Positions 8,921-16,799 are shown, counted from the stretch's first letter. The stretch: DNA of 64,000 nucleotides from Streptomyces sp. NBC_00510 (GCA_036013505.1 CP107851.1:5544001-5608000), one strand, 5' to 3'. The notes: a model not told the origin generated them from the sequence alone. A program made the numbers and translations.

Positions 8921-9916
8921 ATGGAGTACACACAGCTCGGACGCACCGGACTCAAGGTCAGCCGGCTCGTACTGGGAACGATGAACTTCGGCCCGCAGAC
9001 GGACGAGGCCGACAGCCACGCGATCATGGACGCCGCGCACGACGCGGGCGTCAACTTCTTCGACACGGCCAACGTCTACGGCTGGGGCGAGAACAAGGGC
9101 CGCACCGAGGAGATCATCGGCAGCTGGTTCGCCAAGGGCGGCGGCCGCCGTGACAGGACCGTCCTGGCGACCAAGGTCTACGGCAACATGGGCGCCGACG
9201 GCGCCCCCTGGCCGAACGACGACAAGCTCTCCGCGCTCAACATCCGCCGTGCCGCCGAGGCGAGCCTGAAGCGCCTGGGCACGGACCACATCGACGTCTA
9301 CCAGTTCCACCACATCGACCGCGCGACGCCGTGGGAGGAGGTCTGGCAGGCGATCGACGTCCTGGTGCAGCAGGGCAAGGTGCTCTACGCCGGATCGTCC
9401 AACTTCCCCGGCTGGGGCATCGCCAAGGCCAACGAGGCCGCCGCGCGGCGCCATTCGCTCGGCCTGGTCAGCGAGCAGTGCCTGTACAACCTCGCCGAGC
9501 GCCGCGCCGAGATGGAGGTCATCCCGGCCGCGCAGGAGTACGGCCTGGGCGTCATCCCCTGGTCGCCGCTCCACGGCGGCCTGCTGGGCGGCGCGCTGCG
9601 CAAGGAGCGCGAGGGCGGCGGCTCCCGCTCCACCTCCGGCCGCAGCGCCGACTCGCTGAAGGACAGCGCCCTGCGCGAGCAGGTCCAGGCGTACGAGGAC
9701 GCGGTCGACAAGGCCGGCCTGCAGCCCGGTGACGTCGCCCTGGCCTGGCTGCTGGGCCGCCCCGGGATCACCGGCCCGATCGTCGGCCCGCGCACCCGCG
9801 AGCAGCTGGACTCCGCGCTGCGCGCGGTCGAACTGGAGCTGCCCGCGGAGCTGCTCGCCGAGCTGGACGAGATCTTCCCGGGCCCGGGCCCGTCCCCGGA
9901 GGCCTTCGCCTGGTAG
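8921..9916 (+). CDS. Aldo/keto reductase
   Basis: A 331-residue NADPH-dependent AKR with (beta/alpha)8 barrel motifs. The catalytic Asp and Tyr are in FFDTANVYGWGENKG, the Lys in VLATKVYG, the His in VYQFHHID. The cofactor-binding region is GPIVGPRTREQLDSALRAV near the C-terminus. YghZ/Kv-beta-like group by appearance. Physiological substrate unknown. A strong hairpin follows before the CBS gene. Confidence 0.92.
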   Translation: MEYTQLGRTGLKVSRLVLGTMNFGPQTDEADSHAIMDAAHDAGVNFFDTANVYGWGENKGRTEEIIGSWFAKGGGRRDRTVLATKVYGNMGADGAPWPNDDKLSALNIRRAAEASLKRLGTDHIDVYQFHHIDRATPWEEVWQAIDVLVQQGKVLYAGSSNFPGWGIAKANEAAARRHSLGLVSEQCLYNLAERRAEMEVIPAAQEYGLGVIPWSPLHGGLLGGALRKEREGGGSRSTSGRSADSLKDSALREQVQAYEDAVDKAGLQPGDVALAWLLGRPGITGPIVGPRTREQLDSALRAVELELPAELLAELDEIFPGPGPSPEAFAW

Positions 9917-9938
9917 GCGTCCGCGGTGGTCCGCCCCG

Positions 9939-9978
9939 TCGTGCGCCCGGTCGCAGATTCACCCGGTCGGGCGCACGA
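9939..9978. terminator. 11-bp perfect stem between aldo/keto reductase and CBS genes
   Basis: TCGTGCGCCCG (9939-9949) pairs perfectly with CGGGCGCACGA (9968-9978) across an 18-nt loop. It likely terminates the reductase transcript. Its 3' arm ends seven bases before the CBS-protein ATG and abuts its purine-rich ribosome site, so it could also affect initiation. Confidence 0.65.
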
Positions 9979-9985
9979 TGAGGGT

Positions 9986-10405
9986 ATGACCACAGCCAAA
10001 GAGATCATGCATCCCGGCGCCCGTGCGATACCGGCGACCGAGACTCTCGACCGGGCGGCGCAGCTCATGCGCGAGCTCAACGTCGGCGCGCTGCCGGTCC
10101 ACGACGTGAACGACCGGATGTGCGGCATCATCACCGACCGGGACATCGTCACCAAGTGCATCGCCGCGGGGCGCGACCCGTCCAAGGTGACCTGCGGCGA
10201 CCTGTGCGAGGGCACCCCCCGTTGGATCGACGCGGACGCCGACGTCTCCGACGTCCTGACCGAGATGGAGTCGCACCGCATCAAGCGGCTCCCGGTGGTC
10301 GAGGACAAGAAGCTGATCGGCATCATCACCGAGGCCGACCTGGCCCGCCACCTCACCGACGAACAGGTGGCGGAATTCGTCGAGAGGGTCTACGCCGGCG
10401 CCTGA
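9986..10405 (+). CDS. Tandem CBS-domain protein
   Basis: A 139-residue protein made only of two CBS motifs. The first runs about residues 8-62 (ATETLDRAAQLMRELNVGAL ... CGIITDRDIV), the second about 76-130 (DADADVSDVLTEMESHRIKR ... IGIITEADLARHL). Such pairs bind adenine nucleotides and regulate partners. No effector domain is fused. The ATG at 9986 is chosen because the conserved MTTAKEIMHP begins there. Its stop codon overlaps the first unit of a 14-bp tandem repeat. Confidence 0.9.
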   Translation: MTTAKEIMHPGARAIPATETLDRAAQLMRELNVGALPVHDVNDRMCGIITDRDIVTKCIAAGRDPSKVTCGDLCEGTPRWIDADADVSDVLTEMESHRIKRLPVVEDKKLIGIITEADLARHLTDEQVAEFVERVYAGA

Positions 10406-10473
10406 GACGGGCCGGCCGAGACGGGCCGGCCGAGACGGGCCGGCCGAGACGGGCCGGCCGAGACGGGCCGGCC
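10404..10473. repeat. Five tandem 14-bp GAGACGGGCCGGCC units
   Basis: Five perfect head-to-tail copies of GAGACGGGCCGGCC begin inside the CBS-protein stop codon and are followed by CCTCCCC. Each unit contains the palindrome GGCCGGCC, so the array can form several alternative hairpins at the 3' end of the transcript. Confidence 0.97.
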
Positions 10474-10489
10474 CCTCCCCTCCGGTCGT

Positions 10490-10579
10490 CTAGCCGCGCA
10501 CGACGGTGCCGACGATCACCACGACCACCAGCAGGGCGAGGGCGGCGGTCATTACTCGGGTACGGGTCTTCGGGTCCAC
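10490..10579 (-). CDS. Small single-pass membrane protein (29 aa)
   Basis: A 29-residue frame: VDPKTRTRVMTAALALLVVV then VIVGTVVRG. It has a charged N-terminus, one hydrophobic helix of about 17 residues and a basic tail. The GTG start is poorly served by a ribosome site, and an ATG three bases upstream opens a different frame. I recall similar short DPKTR-starting membrane proteins in other Streptomyces but cannot verify that here. It lies 23 bp downstream of the thpR stop on the same strand. Function unknown. Confidence 0.5.
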   Translation of the reverse strand: MDPKTRTRVMTAALALLVVVVIVGTVVRG

Positions 10580-10602
10580 ACATCGAGGTTAACGGGGCGG
10601 CC

Positions 10603-11172
10603 TCAGTGCCCCAGCGGGCAGGTCCGCACCGTCTCGTAGCGGGGTTGCGCCCCCGGCACCCCGGGTGTGGGCAGATGGCTCCGCACCAGGGAGATCGCCG
10701 CCGCCGTCCACGGGGTGCCCGCGAACTGCGCGAGGGCGTCCGTGAAGGGCCTCAGGCCCACCCTGGTGCGCCCGGCGCGCTGCCGGGCCAGCGTCAGGTG
10801 GGCGTGGAAGCGGCCGTGCTCGTCCTCGTGGTGGACGCCCGCCCGCCGGGCGGCCGCCTGCGCCGCGGCCGCCGTACGTCCCAGGTCGTCCCCGTCCAGT
10901 CCGGCCCAGAGCGTGCGGTCGCCGAAGCGGCCCCCGCCGGTCAGCGCGATCCGGCAGTGCGGATGGCGTCGCGCCGCCCGGTCCAGGCGTTCGGCCAGGC
11001 CAGGCAGCAGGGCCTCGTCCACCTCGCCGAGGAACGCCAGCGTCACGTGCCATCCGGCACGCTCCGTCCAGCGCAGCCCGTCCGCGCCCGGCAGGGCGCG
11101 GAGCGCGTCCACGGCGCCCCCCAGTTCGGCGAGGGCGGACCTGGGGGGCACGACGGCCACGAACAGCCTCAT
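10603..11172 (-). CDS. thpR: RNA 2',3'-cyclic phosphodiesterase (2'-5' RNA ligase family)
   Basis: A 189-residue 2H phosphoesterase. Both catalytic HxT motifs are visible: HVTLAFLGEVD (about residue 42) and HLTLARQRAG (about 125). The fold starts at MRLFVAVVPP and ends in a typical SHLPTPGVPGAQPRYETV strand. Acts in the cytoplasm on 2',3'-cyclic phosphate RNA ends; in vivo role unclear. The ATG at 11172 is chosen over one 15 bases upstream because the first beta strand begins there. Confidence 0.9.
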   Translation of the reverse strand: MRLFVAVVPPRSALAELGGAVDALRALPGADGLRWTERAGWHVTLAFLGEVDEALLPGLAERLDRAARRHPHCRIALTGGGRFGDRTLWAGLDGDDLGRTAAAAQAAARRAGVHHEDEHGRFHAHLTLARQRAGRTRVGLRPFTDALAQFAGTPWTAAAISLVRSHLPTPGVPGAQPRYETVRTCPLGH

Positions 11173-11196
11173 CCCCCCAGGGTGCACCGCACCGGA

Positions 11197-12297
11197 CTAG
11201 CGTGCGATGTCCGCGTAGCCCTCGACCTCGCGCGGGTCCCGGGAGCCCGGGCCGACGTAGCGGGCCGAGGGGCGCACCAGGCGGCCGGTGCGCTTCTGCT
11301 CCAGGATGTGCGCGGACCAGCCGGCGGTGCGGGCGCAGCTGAACATCGACGTGAACATGTGGGCCGGGACCTCGGCGAAGTCCAGGATGATCGCCGCCCA
11401 GAACTCCACGTTGGTCGCCAGGACGCGGTCCGGGCGACGGGAGTGCAGCTCCTCCAGGGCCGCCTTCTCCAGCGCCTCCGCGATCTCGAAGCGGGGGGCG
11501 CCCAGCTCCCTGGCCGTACGGCGCAGCACCCGCGCCCGCGGGTCCTCGGCGCGGTAGACGCGGTGGCCGAAGCCCATCAGGCGCTCGCCCTTGTCCAGGG
11601 CCTGCTTGACGTACGCCTCGGCGTCGCCGGTCCGCTCGATCTCCTCGATCATGCCCAGCACGCGCGAGGGCGCGCCGCCGTGCAGCGGGCCCGACATGGC
11701 GCCCACCGCGCCGGACAGCGCGGCGGCCACGTCGGCACCGGTGGAGGCGATCACCCGCGCGGTGAAGGTGGACGCGTTCATGCCGTGCTCGGCGGCGGAG
11801 GTCCAGTAGGCGTCCACGGCCTTGACGTGCTTGGGGTCCGGCTCGCCGCGCCAGCGGATCATGAAGCGCTCGACGACCGTCTCCGCCTTGTCGATCTCGC
11901 TCTGCGGCACCATCGGCAGCCCCTGGCCGCGCGCCGACTGCGCCACGTACGACAGCGCCATCACGGCCGCGCGCGCCAGGTCCTCGCGGGCCTGCTCGGC
12001 GTCGATGTCCAGCAGCGGCTTCAGACCCCACACCGGCGCGAGCATGGCCAGCGCCGACTGGACGTCCACGCGGATGTCACCGGAGTGGACGGGGATCGGG
12101 AAGGGCTCGGCGGGCGGGAGGCCGGGGTTGAAGGCACCGTCGACCAGCAGGCCCCACACGTTCCCGAAGGAGACGTGGCCCACCAGGTCCTCGATGTCCA
12201 CTCCGCGGTAGCGCAGGGCGCCGCCTTCCTTGTCGGGTTCGGCGATCTCCGTCTCGAAGGCGACGACTCCCTCGAGGCCGGGTACGAAGTCGGACAT
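11197..12297 (-). CDS. Citrate synthase (type II-like) / 2-methylcitrate synthase paralogue
   Basis: A 366-residue citrate synthase condensing acetyl-CoA (or propionyl-CoA) with oxaloacetate. Catalytic elements are SGPLHGGAPSRVLGM (His), LMGFGHRVYRAEDPRA (His) and the Asp region NVEFWAAIILDFAEVP. The ATG at 12297 has AGGAGCC upstream and starts MSDFVPGLEGV, the usual N-terminus. The short form without the N-terminal NADH-regulatory region is typical of actinobacterial citrate synthase 2. It is divergent from pdxH. Citrate and methylcitrate activity cannot be separated by eye. Confidence 0.9.
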   Translation of the reverse strand: MSDFVPGLEGVVAFETEIAEPDKEGGALRYRGVDIEDLVGHVSFGNVWGLLVDGAFNPGLPPAEPFPIPVHSGDIRVDVQSALAMLAPVWGLKPLLDIDAEQAREDLARAAVMALSYVAQSARGQGLPMVPQSEIDKAETVVERFMIRWRGEPDPKHVKAVDAYWTSAAEHGMNASTFTARVIASTGADVAAALSGAVGAMSGPLHGGAPSRVLGMIEEIERTGDAEAYVKQALDKGERLMGFGHRVYRAEDPRARVLRRTARELGAPRFEIAEALEKAALEELHSRRPDRVLATNVEFWAAIILDFAEVPAHMFTSMFSCARTAGWSAHILEQKRTGRLVRPSARYVGPGSRDPREVEGYADIAR

Positions 12298-12476
12298 CAG
12301 GCGGCTCCTCTTGATGCGGTCGACGATCCGGTGGTGCTTGTGGCACGCGGGATGGTGCAGGGGTGGTGCATGGGGGTTGGCACTGGGTGCCCCGCACGAT
12401 ATCCCCCGATGTCGAGAGGGCACAGATACCCGGCCTGTAAGTCTGTCCCCTCCCGCAGGTGACGTGAAGCGTGAGG

Positions 12477-12542
12477 TCCGGCACATGTTCCGGCGGGTGC
12501 TCCGGCGCAGGTCCCGCGCGGGTTCCGGCGCACCGTCCGGCA
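12477..12542. repeat. 12-bp-periodic TCCGGCR array upstream of pdxH
   Basis: TCCGGCR occurs at 12477, 12489, 12501, 12524 and 12536. Steps are 12, 12, 23 and 12 bp, with a decayed copy near 12513. The array lies in the divergent citrate synthase-pdxH gap, just before the likely pdxH start. It could be a decayed minisatellite or a multimeric protein site. Confidence 0.75.
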
Positions 12543-12569
12543 CACGGTGCCGCCGCCGTGCTGCAAGAT

Positions 12570-13229
12570 GTGCGGGTGCAGCACAGCCACCACGACCCCG
12601 CCGCCATGCGCAAGCAGTACCGCGCCCACGGACTGACCGAGGACGAACTGGCCGGCGACCCGTACACGCAGTTCGCGCGCTGGTTCGCCGACGCCGTCAA
12701 CGCCCGCGTCGACGAGCCCAACGCCATGGTGGTCTCCACCGCTGGGGCCGACGGACTGCCCAGCTCGCGCACGGTCCTGCTGAAGAGCTACGACCACCGC
12801 GGCTTCGTCTTCTTCACCAACTACGGGTCGAGGAAGGGCCGGGAGCTCACCGAGCGGCCGCACGCCTCGCTGCTCTTCCCCTGGCACCCGATCGCCCGCC
12901 AGGTGATCGTGGCGGGCGCCGTCGAGCGTGTCTCGCGCGAGGAGACCGAGGCGTACTTCCGCACCCGTCCGCACGGCTCGCGGATCGGCGCCTGGGCGAG
13001 CGAGCAGTCCTCGGTGGTGGGCTCGCGGGAGGAGCTGGAGCACCGCTACGAGGAGCTGGCGGCCCGCTACCCCGAGGGCGGCGACGTGCCCGTGCCGCCG
13101 GACTGGGGAGGCTTCCGGGTGGTCGCGCGCAGCGTGGAGTTCTGGCAGGGACGGGAGAACCGGCTGCACGACCGGCTGGTGTACACCGCCGCCGAGGACG
13201 GCTGGACGGTGCGGCGGCTGTCGCCCTGA
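12570..13229 (+). CDS. pdxH: Pyridoxamine 5'-phosphate oxidase
   Basis: About 219 residues, FMN-dependent. It oxidises pyridoxine and pyridoxamine 5'-phosphate to PLP. Family landmarks are MRKQYRAHGL, NAMVVSTAGADGLPSSRTVL, KSYDHRGFVFFTNYGSRKGR, FPWHPIARQVIVAGAVERV, RPHGSRIGAWASEQS and the C-terminal FWQGRENRLHDR...W..RRLSP. The start is uncertain: GTG at 12570 or 12576, or ATG at 12606; none has a strong ribosome site. The conserved domain is intact whichever is used. Confidence 0.95.
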   Translation: MRVQHSHHDPAAMRKQYRAHGLTEDELAGDPYTQFARWFADAVNARVDEPNAMVVSTAGADGLPSSRTVLLKSYDHRGFVFFTNYGSRKGRELTERPHASLLFPWHPIARQVIVAGAVERVSREETEAYFRTRPHGSRIGAWASEQSSVVGSREELEHRYEELAARYPEGGDVPVPPDWGGFRVVARSVEFWQGRENRLHDRLVYTAAEDGWTVRRLSP

Positions 13230-13609
13230 GGGCCGTGCGCCGCCGAGGGGCGGGACCGGTCACCGCCCGCAGACGCAGGCGACCCGCGGGCTGCTCCCCG
13301 GACGGCGGGCCGTCCGGGCATCGGCCGGACGAATCCGACGAGCCCGCGGGTCGGGTGACTGCGATGGATTTGGCCCGCTACGCACATCGCGCGCAGGCGA
13401 GGAGCGCAGGCGTCAGCCCGCAGCCACCTCACGCGTCCGATGGGAACTCATTCTCCGGACCACCTCCCTTCGTGTGTGTCCGCCACCTTAGGAAAGGCTC
13501 CGGCGGACGACAAGCGGTTTTTTTCCGCCCCGTGGACCACGGCACCGCCGGCCACCGAATTTCGTGAAGTTCCTGTGTCGTCGGTCACACAGGGGTTGAA
13601 TGTCCAGAC
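13230..13609. other. 380-bp gap between pdxH and the PAS/GAF gene
   Basis: No convincing gene. It holds a nested hairpin with a T-run (13478-13530) and a left-half match to an iron box, TTAGGAAAGGCTC (13488-13500). The last 80 bases before the PAS gene are comparatively AT-rich and presumably contain its promoter. Confidence 0.6.
13478..13529 (+). terminator. Mutually exclusive hairpins with a 7-T run
   Basis: GTCCGCC (13478-13484) can pair with GGCGGAC (13502-13508), enclosing a CCTT/AAGG mini-stem; seven Ts follow at 13518-13524. The same GGCGGA can instead pair with TCCGCC (13524-13529). This looks like an intrinsic terminator or attenuator, unusual in Streptomyces where U-tails are rare. 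Confidence 0.5.
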
Positions 13610-14941
13610 GTGCAGTCATTCGATGCGACGCCGCAACTGCTCGCCGCGCTCCTGGACGGCATGGAGGCAGGCCTCTGTGCCCTGGACCGCGACGGAGTGA
13701 TCACGCACTGGAACGCGGAGGCCGCCCGCATCCTGGGCTGGACGGCCGAGGACGCCGTCGGCCGGCGCGGTTTCGCCGGCTGGGCCGCGCGCACCGCCGA
13801 CGCAGAGGAGGTGCGCGAGCGGCTGCTGGGCGCCATGGCCGCGGACGGCCGCCAGGTCCACGAGTTCGCGCTGCTGACCAAGGACGGCCACCGGGTGCTG
13901 GTGCGGACCCAGGCCGCCGCCGTGCACGGCTCCGACGGGCGCCCCGCCGGGGTCTACTGCGCCTTCTCCGAGGTGCACGCCCAGATCGACCTGGAGCGCT
14001 CGATAGCCCTCAGCGAGGCGCTCTTCGACGACGCCTCGACCGGGGTCGTCCTCGTCGACGCCGACCTGCGCCCCGTCGTGGTCAACGCGTACGCCGCCCG
14101 CGCGCTGCGCACCAGCCGGGACGCGCCGCTCGGGCGGCCGCTGGGCGACTTCCTCGACCAGGGCGTGGAGGAGCTGGAGAGCGCCCTGCAGCACGTGCTC
14201 GCCGAGGGCGCGCCCCCCGTGGCCAGCGAGCTGTGGGTGGGCCTGCGGGAGGAGGGCGGCACGCGCTGCTGCTGGCGCAGCGGCTTCGTGCGGCTCGGTT
14301 CGCCGCTGGGGGAGGAGCCGGTGCCGCTCGGCGTCGGCTGGCTCTTCCACGACGTCACCGAGGCCAAGCTCGCCGAGCAGGAGGCGGCGCGGCTGCGCTT
14401 CCGCAGCAACCAGCTGCACCGGGCCGCGCTGGCCGTCGCCGAGTGCGAGGACCCCATGGAGGCGGCCACCGCTTACGTGGACTTCGCCCTCGCCGGGTTC
14501 GCCGAGCACGCGCTGCTCGACGTGCTGGCGCCCGACGGGGCCCGGCTCGTCCGGGTCGCCGCCACGCCCCCCGGCGGCGCGGGGCCCTGCCTGCCGGTGT
14601 CCGGCGGCATCCCGGTGCGGTACGGGGAGGGGCACCCGGCCCTGCAGGCGGTCGCCCGTACCGGCTCCGTGCGCGCCGGCTTCGGGGCCGCGGCCGCCGA
14701 GCCGGCCTCACGGGCCCAGGTCGCGGGCTGGGCCGCCGCCCGGCGCTGGCCCGACGGCACCGTCCACGGACTGTGCGCCGTGCTCCGCAGCCGCGGCCGC
14801 ACGCTCGGCGTGCTCACCTTCCTGCGCGGCACGGGCCGCCGTCCCTTCGACCGGGCGGACGCCGCCTTCGCCGAGGACGTCGCGCTGCGGGTGGCGGCCT
14901 CCCTCGACCTGCCGCCGCTCGACCTGCCGCCGCGGGCCTGA
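13610..14941 (+). CDS. PAS-PAS-GAF sensor protein without an output domain
   Basis: A 443-residue cytoplasmic protein. PAS 1 is about residues 8-120 (LLDGMEAGLCALDRDGVITH, WNAEAARILGWTAEDAVGR). PAS 2 is about 130-255 (LFDDASTGVVLVDADLRPVV ... FHDVTEAKLAEQEAARLRF). A GAF-like domain covers about 270-435 (ALAVAECEDPMEAATAYVDF ... LRVAASLDLPP). No SpoIIE/PP2C, histidine kinase or GGDEF domain follows, although this architecture is usually the front end of Streptomyces PP2C phosphatases. The GTG start at 13610 fits the first helix. Its partner is unknown; no phosphatase or kinase is adjacent. Confidence 0.85.
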   Translation: MQSFDATPQLLAALLDGMEAGLCALDRDGVITHWNAEAARILGWTAEDAVGRRGFAGWAARTADAEEVRERLLGAMAADGRQVHEFALLTKDGHRVLVRTQAAAVHGSDGRPAGVYCAFSEVHAQIDLERSIALSEALFDDASTGVVLVDADLRPVVVNAYAARALRTSRDAPLGRPLGDFLDQGVEELESALQHVLAEGAPPVASELWVGLREEGGTRCCWRSGFVRLGSPLGEEPVPLGVGWLFHDVTEAKLAEQEAARLRFRSNQLHRAALAVAECEDPMEAATAYVDFALAGFAEHALLDVLAPDGARLVRVAATPPGGAGPCLPVSGGIPVRYGEGHPALQAVARTGSVRAGFGAAAAEPASRAQVAGWAAARRWPDGTVHGLCAVLRSRGRTLGVLTFLRGTGRRPFDRADAAFAEDVALRVAASLDLPPLDLPPRA

Positions 14942-14949
14942 CCGTGGGC

Positions 14950-15699
14950 TCAGTGGCGGTAGAAGATCCGGTCCGCGTACTCCTCGAAGACCTTCGCGTT
15001 CCACTCGTGGCCCCCGTCGACGTTGCCCGAGCGGAGCATGGGCGGGGTGACGCCGCGCCCGGCCAGGTCCGCCGCGGCCGTGGCCACGACGGCCTGCATC
15101 AGCGCGCTGGTCACCACGGTGGAGGCCGGACCGAACGGCGCCGGGATCCCCGGCACGGACAGCTCCGCGTCGCCCGGCGCGATCTTGCTGTCGATCACGA
15201 CGTCGCAGTGGTCCTTCAGGAAGGTGCCGCTCGCGTGCCGTGAGTGCGTCTCCTTGGCGTACGCCACCGATGTGACGCCGATCACCTTCATCCCGAGCGC
15301 CTTGGCCTCCTGCGCCATCTCCACGGGGAGCGGGTTGCGGCCGGAGAGGGAGATGACCACCAGGAGGTCGCCCGCCCGCGCGGGAGAGCTGCGCAGCACG
15401 ACCCGGGCCAGACCGCCGACCTGTTCGAGCGCGCTGCCGAGCGTGGCCGGGACGACGTCCACGCCGACCGCTCCGGGCACGGCGAGCAGGTTCACCAGGG
15501 CGAGGCCGCCCGCGCGGTAGACGACGTCCTGCGCGGGGAGCGAGGAGTGCCCGGCGCCGTAGGCGAACACCCGTCCCCCGGCCGCCACGGTGTCCGCGAG
15601 CGCGGCCGCGGCCGTCTCGATCCCCGCGGACTCCTCGTCCCTCACGCGCCTCAGCAGTGCGATGGCGGCATCGAAATATGTGGCGGCCAGATCGGTCAT
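14950..15699 (-). CDS. SIS-domain protein (UPF0309 type)
   Basis: A 249-residue sugar-isomerase-fold protein. The SIS core is GGRVFAYGAGHSSLPAQDVV (about residue 42) and AGDLLVVISLSGRNPLPVEM (about 108), followed by IGVTSVAYAKETHSRHASG. Such proteins bind phosphosugars. Start at 15699 (MTDLAATYFD). An exact TTGACA -35, 17-bp spacer and CACGGT -10 end seven bases before the ATG with no Shine-Dalgarno, which points to a leaderless mRNA. It is divergent from dmdR1, as in S. coelicolor. Substrate unknown. Confidence 0.88.
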   Translation of the reverse strand: MTDLAATYFDAAIALLRRVRDEESAGIETAAAALADTVAAGGRVFAYGAGHSSLPAQDVVYRAGGLALVNLLAVPGAVGVDVVPATLGSALEQVGGLARVVLRSSPARAGDLLVVISLSGRNPLPVEMAQEAKALGMKVIGVTSVAYAKETHSRHASGTFLKDHCDVVIDSKIAPGDAELSVPGIPAPFGPASTVVTSALMQAVVATAAADLAGRGVTPPMLRSGNVDGGHEWNAKVFEEYADRIFYRH

Positions 15700-15706
15700 G
15701 CCGAGA

Positions 15707-15735
15707 ACCGTGGTGCCGCGGCGTCCGCCTGTCAA
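15707..15735 (-). promoter_or_regulatory. Vegetative-type promoter of the SIS gene (leaderless)
   Basis: On the minus strand TTGACA (15730-15735), a 17-bp spacer and CACGGT (15707-15712) precede the ATG by seven bases. Transcription would start at or next to the start codon. Confidence 0.7.
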
Positions 15736-15810
15736 CCACAGGGCTCCGGTTGTCGGTCGCATGCGTCAGAATTGGGTGCAGGGCCACGTACGAGCCACCG
15801 AGGGGCGCGC

Positions 15811-16503
15811 ATGTCCGGACTGATCGACACGACGGAGATGTATCTCCGCACCATCCTTGAGCTTGAGGAGGAGGGTGTCGTCCCCATGCGCGCCCGAATC
15901 GCCGAACGGCTCGACCAGAGCGGACCGACGGTCAGTCAGACCGTCGCGCGCATGGAGCGGGACGGACTGGTGCACGTCGCGGGCGACCGGCATCTGGAGC
16001 TGACCTCCGAGGGCCGGCGGATCGCGACGCGCGTGATGCGCAAGCACCGGCTGGCCGAGTGCCTGCTCGTCGACGTCATCGGCCTGGAGTGGGAGCACGT
16101 GCACGCCGAGGCGTGCCGCTGGGAGCACGTGATGAGCGAGGCGGTCGAGCGCCGCGTCCTCGAGCTGCTGCGGCACCCGACGGAGTCGCCGTACGGCAAC
16201 CCGATCCCGGGCCTGGAGGAGCTGGGCGAGAAGGACGGCGCGGACCCGTTCCTGGACGAGGGCATGGTCAGCCTGACCGACCTGGAGACGGGCGTGGCCG
16301 GCGCGAGCGTGGTCGTGCGGCGGATCGGCGAGCCGATCCAGACGGACGCGCAGTTGATGTACACGCTGCGGCGGGCCGGCGTGCAGCCGGGCGCGGTGGT
16401 GTCGGTGACCCCGTCGGCGGGCGGTGTGCTGGTCGGCAGCGGTGGCGAGGCCGCGGAGCTGAGCACGGAGACCGCCTCGCACGTGTTCGTCGCCAAGCGG
16501 TAG
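15811..16503 (+). CDS. dmdR1: DtxR/IdeR-family iron-dependent repressor
   Basis: A 230-residue DtxR-type regulator. The winged helix is residues 5-65 (TTEMYLRTILELEEEGVVPM; GPTVSQTVARMERDGLVHV as recognition helix). A metal-binding and dimer domain carries Cys-x2-Glu-His in EACRWEHVMS and further ligands. An SH3-like domain is at about 150-230. With Fe(II) it represses iron-uptake and siderophore genes at iron boxes. The ATG at 15811 has GAGGGG upstream. The pairing with a divergent SIS gene matches S. coelicolor dmdR1 (SCO4394, from memory). A perfect 19-bp hairpin follows. Confidence 0.92.
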   Translation: MSGLIDTTEMYLRTILELEEEGVVPMRARIAERLDQSGPTVSQTVARMERDGLVHVAGDRHLELTSEGRRIATRVMRKHRLAECLLVDVIGLEWEHVHAEACRWEHVMSEAVERRVLELLRHPTESPYGNPIPGLEELGEKDGADPFLDEGMVSLTDLETGVAGASVVVRRIGEPIQTDAQLMYTLRRAGVQPGAVVSVTPSAGGVLVGSGGEAAELSTETASHVFVAKR

Positions 16504-16515
16504 TCGCGTCACGCG

Positions 16516-16534
16516 CCGGCCGGATTCCGGCCGG
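16516..16534. terminator. 19-bp perfect palindrome after dmdR1
   Basis: CCGGCCGGA, a single T, then TCCGGCCGG, starting 13 bp after the dmdR1 stop. A GC-rich stem without a U-tail, as usual for Streptomyces terminators. Confidence 0.65.
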
Positions 16535-16799
16535 GTCGTGGGCGCCGCCGGTGCCGGGGCCGTTGTTCGAGGGACCCCGGCGCCTCCCCATGCGCCGGAG
16601 TCCCTTCCTCCCCCGTCCCCCCGTTCCCTCCCCTGGGCCCCCGTGGAGCCCACCCGGATCCCCGAGCTGTCCGGGTGGCTCCCCGCTGCCCGTCTTCCCC
16701 GCCGGGCCGCGTCCCGCTGAAGTCCTCCCCTCGGCGCGCGCCGGCAATCCTTGAGCGTTGTCACTCGAAAGAGCGGTGTTGCGCGTGTGAAGACGCATA

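Noticed and set aside
10120..12462. 780-codon plus-strand frame across CBS, thpR and citrate synthase
   Set aside because: Spans several real genes and intergenic repeats; the translation is repetitive and unrelated to any family.
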